Of a stretch of 64,000 nucleotides of DNA, positions 60,601-64,000 are shown one piece after another. Source of the stretch: Flaveria trinervia (taxonomy: Eukaryota > Streptophyta > Magnoliopsida > Asterales > Asteraceae); contig CM046442.1 of the NCBI GenBank assembly GCA_025506515.1, positions 113,344,825-113,408,824 on the forward strand, written 5' to 3'. The notes beneath the pieces are model-generated. The model was given only the letters and a program-made list of their open reading frames with translations. It was not told where the DNA came from and searched no databases. Position 1 is the first letter of the stretch. Each line of letters begins with the position of its first letter. Position numbers and translations under genes: made by a program.

Positions 60601-62619
60601 AAAATGTTGACATGATGTGAAAAAAATTATCTTTTTGAAACAGAACTTTTCAGAAAAAAAGAATCTGTAATATTCAGCAGTTAACGCTACAAGTACTAAA
60701 CAGAAAGTGACATACATGTATACAATCCAATGAAAGTTCAATGACTTTTGGGTTCTTGGTTTCAAATGCAAGTCGAAGTGGATTAAGAACAAGTTCTGCT
60801 TCAACTCCTTCCAAAGAATGGCCAGCATTTGCCAAGGTCTTTGTGATACTTCCACCTGAGTCCACTTCAGTACTTGCATTTCCATCATCACTGTCACAAA
60901 GCTCCATTTTGATAAATTAAATCAATGTTAATTAACTTCAGATAACAGATCTCACCATCTCAATAAATAGGTATCTTAAGCCCCAATGCATTTGTCTCAA
61001 ATTAAATAAACCAAATGGCCACTACAGTATGCTTTTACTTTGTCTTGGTGGTCGTTGATTCAAGTGCCTTAACCAAATTCAGATTTACAATTCAACTTTC
61101 TTTTCAAAAACACATGCACCAATGAACATTTTCCATTAATTTATAGAACAATACAGCTTAAAGTACACTAAACCAATGCAGCATTAGATTTCTTAATGTT
61201 TGAATCAACCATGATCTCAAAAGTGATGCTGACAATCATGGAGGAACATCTTCGATGACTGTGCCTCAATATGTTTTGCTATAAAATGTTAATGGTTTAG
61301 AGTCTTTAGCCTACCCATCATAAAGTACAAGTCCTGACAAGATGTGCATGTGTGTGCATATACATGCTTCTTGGCTTCTTTTATAGTATCACTGATTAAT
61401 AGTTCAACTACATGATTGTCAGGTTTCAGTTATAAACTGGCCGATCTCACTCTTCATCCTGAGAGTGTTAGTTGATATCATTCATCTGTTTAACAGATTT
61501 CTAGCCACTTAGAAATTCTAACGAGGACTGCAGCCAAAAATAGGCACGTAAAGGTTAAATATATTTAAGAGCATGCATTAGTTAGTATACAATAAGCACC
61601 TCTTATCTTCACTTGAAGATGCTGTTTTGTTGTTATTGTTTGATGCTGCCTCTTGATTGGTAGCTTTTGAACTATCTGAAAAAGCATGAGGAACCTGATT
61701 TTATGTCTGTTTGATACAAGAAACAACAATCGTACAAAACCTAAGGAAGACTATGAAAAGCTTTCAAATCCCAATGACCCTCTCCTTGTACAATTAAAGG
61801 TTTCAAAATACCAAATAGTGCTCTATAAAATTTATTTTTCATGGCTACATTCTCAAAACATAAGATTTCTTTTTGGGGCATTTTGTTGCATATGTCATGA
61901 AAATTTAAGATATAACATGTTGTTTCCCACCTACAAACTTGGTTCTAAAAAGCACAAGGCACCAAGGCAATAGGGTTTGGTACCGAATCACGAGGCGCAA
62001 AGTGCACCACACCATGTACACTAGGTGCAAGGTATTCCTATAACTTTTATATCTTTCTCATAGGTTCCAGCATCACTTACACAAAATTCAAATGTATATA
62101 CACTCAGTACATGATTAAATATAAATAATCTATATATACAACCTAAAAAGCTACATGTACACAGAGTGGCGCCTCATGCACACTCCTCAAGCCGTATTAC
62201 TTGCCAGTCTCGACTCTCAAGTATTAAGAAACAACGGGGCTTGTGCCTTAGTGCATCTCACACATAAAAGCGCCTCAGGCGTGCTTTTTAAACCCAAACC
62301 TACAGATTTACTTCTTTATATGACCATGTTTCTCGTCAAAACCATATAGCAATTTCCTTCCAAAATCAAACATGCATCCATAAATCCATCGAACACAACA
62401 CATTCAACCAGAATCATCAATTCACATTCACTAACACACTGACTCGCTCCGAAACCGACGAATTGAAATTTCAAACCAAATCAAACAGATTATGAAAAAC
62501 AACAAACCTAGATAACAGCGGATCGCAATCTGAATCGAATTATACTTCTTCCCCGAACATTCCTTGAGCATCGATTCGAATGCCCTAGTAAGAAAGCCTC
62601 CGGCAGCACCTCCGGCCAT
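47927..62619 (-). CDS. BIG5: BIG5-type ARF guanine-nucleotide exchange factor (MIN7/BEN1 orthologue), 34 coding exons
   Basis: The protein activates ARF GTPases at the trans-Golgi network/early endosome by GDP-GTP exchange. In Arabidopsis BIG5 (also MIN7, BEN1) acts in PIN trafficking and in immunity and is a target of a bacterial effector. The start ATG 62619 gives MAGGAAGGFLTRAFESMLKE, which is typical of BIG5 and not of BIG1-4. The end is LRGLLQ and TAG at 47929-47927. The 34 exons sum to 5172 bases; adding one base at each of six frame breaks gives 1725 codons plus stop, close to the family length. Domains in order are DCB/HUS, Sec7 (about residues 570-760) and HDS1-4. The six single-base gaps would destroy the protein if real, yet the splice sites and the rest of the sequence are conserved. 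Confidence 0.93.
48320..48485 (+). mobile_element. Au-like SINE in BIG5 intron 33
   Basis: The sequence starts GAGCCTTGGAGCAACGGTAAG (A-box region) and contains CCTCTTGTAAAAATACAGGGT, CCGACCCTGTGCATGCAGGG and a T-run end, the layout of the widespread plant Au SINE, here diverged. ATGAGAA occurs at 48309-48315 and 48493-48499 and may be the target duplication. The call rests on remembered family features. Confidence 0.7.
55284..56725 (-). other. BIG5: BIG5 exons 18-20: Sec7 catalytic domain
   Basis: Exons are 56725-56615, 56538-56354 and 55907-55284. The exchange motif [20 protein letters not shown] is present, with the catalytic glutamate near residue 652. The second motif YVLAYAVIMLNTDAHNP is also intact. 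Exon 20 then has three frame breaks after the catalytic core, near 55661-55668, 55516-55523 and 55371-55376; each is explained by one missing base, and together they restore the phase at the next junction. The core itself reads without error. Confidence 0.9.
58236..58467 (-). other. Two GC-AG introns around BIG5 exon 13
   Basis: Intron 12 (58467-58371) begins CAG/GCAAAT and intron 13 (58316-58236) begins AAG/GCAAGT. Both end in CAG. No usable GT donor keeps the protein in register nearby. GC-AG introns are about one percent of plant introns, so two in a row is unusual. Confidence 0.85.
61938..62298. mobile_element. hAT-like MITE in BIG5 intron 1
   Basis: 361 bases with imperfect terminal inverted repeats: CTTGGTTCTAAAAAGCAC at the left, and TTTGGGTTTAAAAAGCAC read from the right. 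CCTACAAA (61930-61937) and CCTACAGA (62299-62306) form an 8-base flank duplication with one change, as for hAT elements. Inside are GAGGCGCA / GCGCCTCAGGCG words. There is no coding capacity. Confidence 0.65.
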
Positions 62620-62830
62620 TTACGAACGTTGTTGATTGTGAAGAAACGATAGGGGCGTAAGTTGAGAATTGTGAATGAATGAGAATGAGAATGATCATGA
62701 GTGATGATCACTCTGTGATGCAGTGAGATCCGATTCTTGTTCATGAAGAACAAATCAACTACTAAAATAGTAAATAGTGAATCGTAAACGTTCCCCATCC
62801 GTTAATTTGCAGTTTTGGTTGCGCCTTCAA
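62620..62830 (-). promoter_or_regulatory. BIG5 5' untranslated region and core promoter
   Basis: Upstream of ATG 62619 the minus strand has a C/T- and CA-rich leader (TCTCATTCTCATTCATTCAC, about 62688-62670), typical of a plant 5' leader. No clear TATA box is seen, as is usual for housekeeping genes. Confidence 0.45.
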
Positions 62831-63353
62831 TGTTCAAATGACAATTTAAAGCTTTCTATAATAAACGTATGTGTTACATGAATAGTCCCTTAAGTTTTAC
62901 AAACATTTCACATAAAAATTGCATATTTTAGTTCCGTAATTCCATAACCAACAATATATTCAGTGGTTGTTTGATTGTGTTGATCTAGTATGAGCTAACT
63001 GAGTCAGAAGCTGATCCAGTTAGAAATTCTGACTAAGTCTACATCTAATTGAAACTTGGTTGTTTGATTATGTATCTTACTGACTTTACTGACTGATTCT
63101 ACACCTGAAAATAAATTTCATTATTTATGTTTATGTCATCATTATTAATAACAAGTTGTATCTCTTGGTGGGTTAATGGATCAACAAAATCATCTAGGTG
63201 TGGCTTTTAATGACAATTCATATTCAGAGATCACATGTACGAGTGCTTTTGTAAATCCTTTAAATTGAGTTAACAAAATTTCAAAGTCAGAGTTCCTTTA
63301 CTGATTGCTCTTCCTCTACACACACACACACAAACACACAGTCACCTCCATTA
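62831..63353. other. Intergenic AT-rich stretch
   Basis: There is no gene. TTGTTTGAT-like words with TGACT/AGTCAG runs at 62955-63110 resemble the element end near 63690-63795. A CA microsatellite lies at 63318-63341. Confidence 0.4.
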
Positions 63354-63620
63354 ATGGTGAAACTATGATCTTCAGTCTTCTTCACAACCCCAAGAGACAT
63401 CACAATCCTCCACTTCATCCTTCTCCTCTTCATCTCCTCCTTCTTCCTCCACCGCATCTCCTCCGATTCCCACTTCAAAAGCTTCGACGCTGACGCCGAC
63501 GACATTGAACTCTCAGACGATGACCTCCTCCTCCGATCACCCCTCTCCTCCATCCCTCGTCGTGCTCCGTGGCCGTGCAAGGGGGTCCCATGGGTGGTCG
63601 TGCCGGCGGCCGAGGGGTAG
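63354..63620 (+). pseudogene. Short membrane-anchor-like reading-frame fragment
   Basis: From ATG 63354 the frame meets TGA after four codons, then runs open to TAG at 63618-63620. The open part has a hydrophobic segment, ITILHFILLLFISSFFLH, followed by a D/S-rich stretch (FDADADDIELSDDDLLL) and RAPWPCKG. This is like the start of a type II membrane protein, such as plant Golgi enzymes, but nothing after it supports a family. It may be the first exon of a gene or a captured fragment. Confidence 0.4.
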
Positions 63621-64000
63621 CCGTCGATGGTTGCGTAGGATGTGGGGTGGACCTAGTCAACCTTTTTAATTTTCAGGTCTGGGTCAGCCATCTTGAACCC
63701 GGTCAGCTGAAACAAAACGCATATCAAACGGGCTGACCCGCTGACCGAGTCAGCCGGGTCAGCCCGGTCAGCCGATATCAAACAACACCCCTTAGTATTT
63801 GAGAACATTATATTACTAGATTAGAACACATGTATTATATGGATGGAATAAATAAAACATATTAAAATCATTAGTTTTATGATTTTTTTATTTTTGAGAT
63901 GTTATCATTCATTAGTGAGGTAAAAATATAATAAATATTTAAAAGTTATAGTATATAATGAATTAAAAATTATTACTTTATATTTAATATGTATTAATAA
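63621..64000. other. MITE-like end and AT-rich sequence
   Basis: At 63690-63795 short GGGCTGACC / GGTCAGCC words in both orientations run into ATCAAACAACACCCC followed by TTA. This resembles the end of a PIF/Harbinger-type MITE with TTA target. The rest is plain AT-rich sequence. Confidence 0.4.

Larger units (their letters stand above)
57378..62619 (-). other. BIG5: BIG5 exons 1-17: DCB and HUS domains
   Basis: Exons (high to low): 62619-62508, 61675-61600, 60890-60716, 60590-60469, 60359-60301, 59902-59845, 59765-59687, 59277-59110, 59007-58952, 58878-58809, 58726-58658, 58590-58468, 58370-58317, 58235-58147, 58046-57950, 57844-57746, 57572-57378. They code residues 1-567. The N-terminal DCB part contains ANAGHSLEGVEAELVLNPLR and the HUS region SYALLRAAVSQS, used for dimerisation and membrane targeting. 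Exon 7 is placed from the AAAG acceptor at 59765; a preceding TAG acceptor at 59771 would need one more A in the exon, so a lost base is possible here too. Phases agree across all junctions. Confidence 0.88.

Noticed and set aside
61686..61973. Plus-strand reading frame in BIG5 intron 1
   Set aside because: It has no recognisable motif, lies partly in the MITE and opposes the gene; chance frame.
63287..63660. Arginine/serine-rich minus-strand reading frames
   Set aside because: They are antisense shadows of the C/T-rich plus-strand sequence; the plus-strand frame has the more natural composition.

Overview
The window looks like nuclear DNA of a eudicot plant. The evidence is one intron-rich gene for a plant ARF guanine-nucleotide exchange factor and a deep nest of Ty1/Copia retrotransposons and solo LTRs. 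The repeat types suggest the daisy family (Asteraceae), but that is an inference with only moderate support. There are no bacterial genes, rRNA genes or CRISPR arrays.

Positions 1-2078 hold the edge of an unknown minus-strand reading frame and an old LTR that carries a tRNA-like block. Positions 2079-46416 are one Copia element on the minus strand (element B), blown open by later insertions. B reads from its 5' LTR at 45560-46416 down to its 3' LTR at 2079-2796; without insertions it is about 12.6 kb. Nested in B are element A (2907-13627, plus strand, target duplication AGTAG), a 2.1-kb solo LTR D1 (21121-23219, target duplication CAAAT) and element C (24420-43357, plus strand, target duplication CACAC). 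Nested in C are solo LTR F (33771-36213, target duplication ACTAA) and solo LTR D2 (36684-38880). Right of B lie a 400-bp piece of a second B copy, which preserves the empty site of A, and a Copia gag fragment.

A, B and C belong to one type of Copia element with an extra gene between RNase H and the 3' LTR. All three extra genes share a first domain (an FW motif, an ITxxxIRxxLxLxD-like motif, then YPRF), followed by a proline/serine-rich linker, a coiled coil or charged stretch and a second module. The spacer before this gene is filled with short inverted-repeat words that also fill the LTR of the same element, and each element has its own word. In A and C the words are followed by a TATA box, as in the LTR. 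The extra gene therefore probably has its own LTR-like promoter. This is the most interesting system in the window.

Positions 47927-62619 (minus strand) hold a BIG5/MIN7/BEN1-type ARF-GEF gene whose 34 coding exons can all be placed. Every splice junction has an acceptable signal, two of them GC donors. Six single-base deletions break the frame, and similar deletions occur in the retroelements, so sequence error must be excluded before calling it a pseudogene. Its introns hold an Au-like SINE and a hAT-like MITE. The last 1.4 kb holds the gene's promoter side, a short membrane-anchor-like reading-frame fragment and a MITE-like end.
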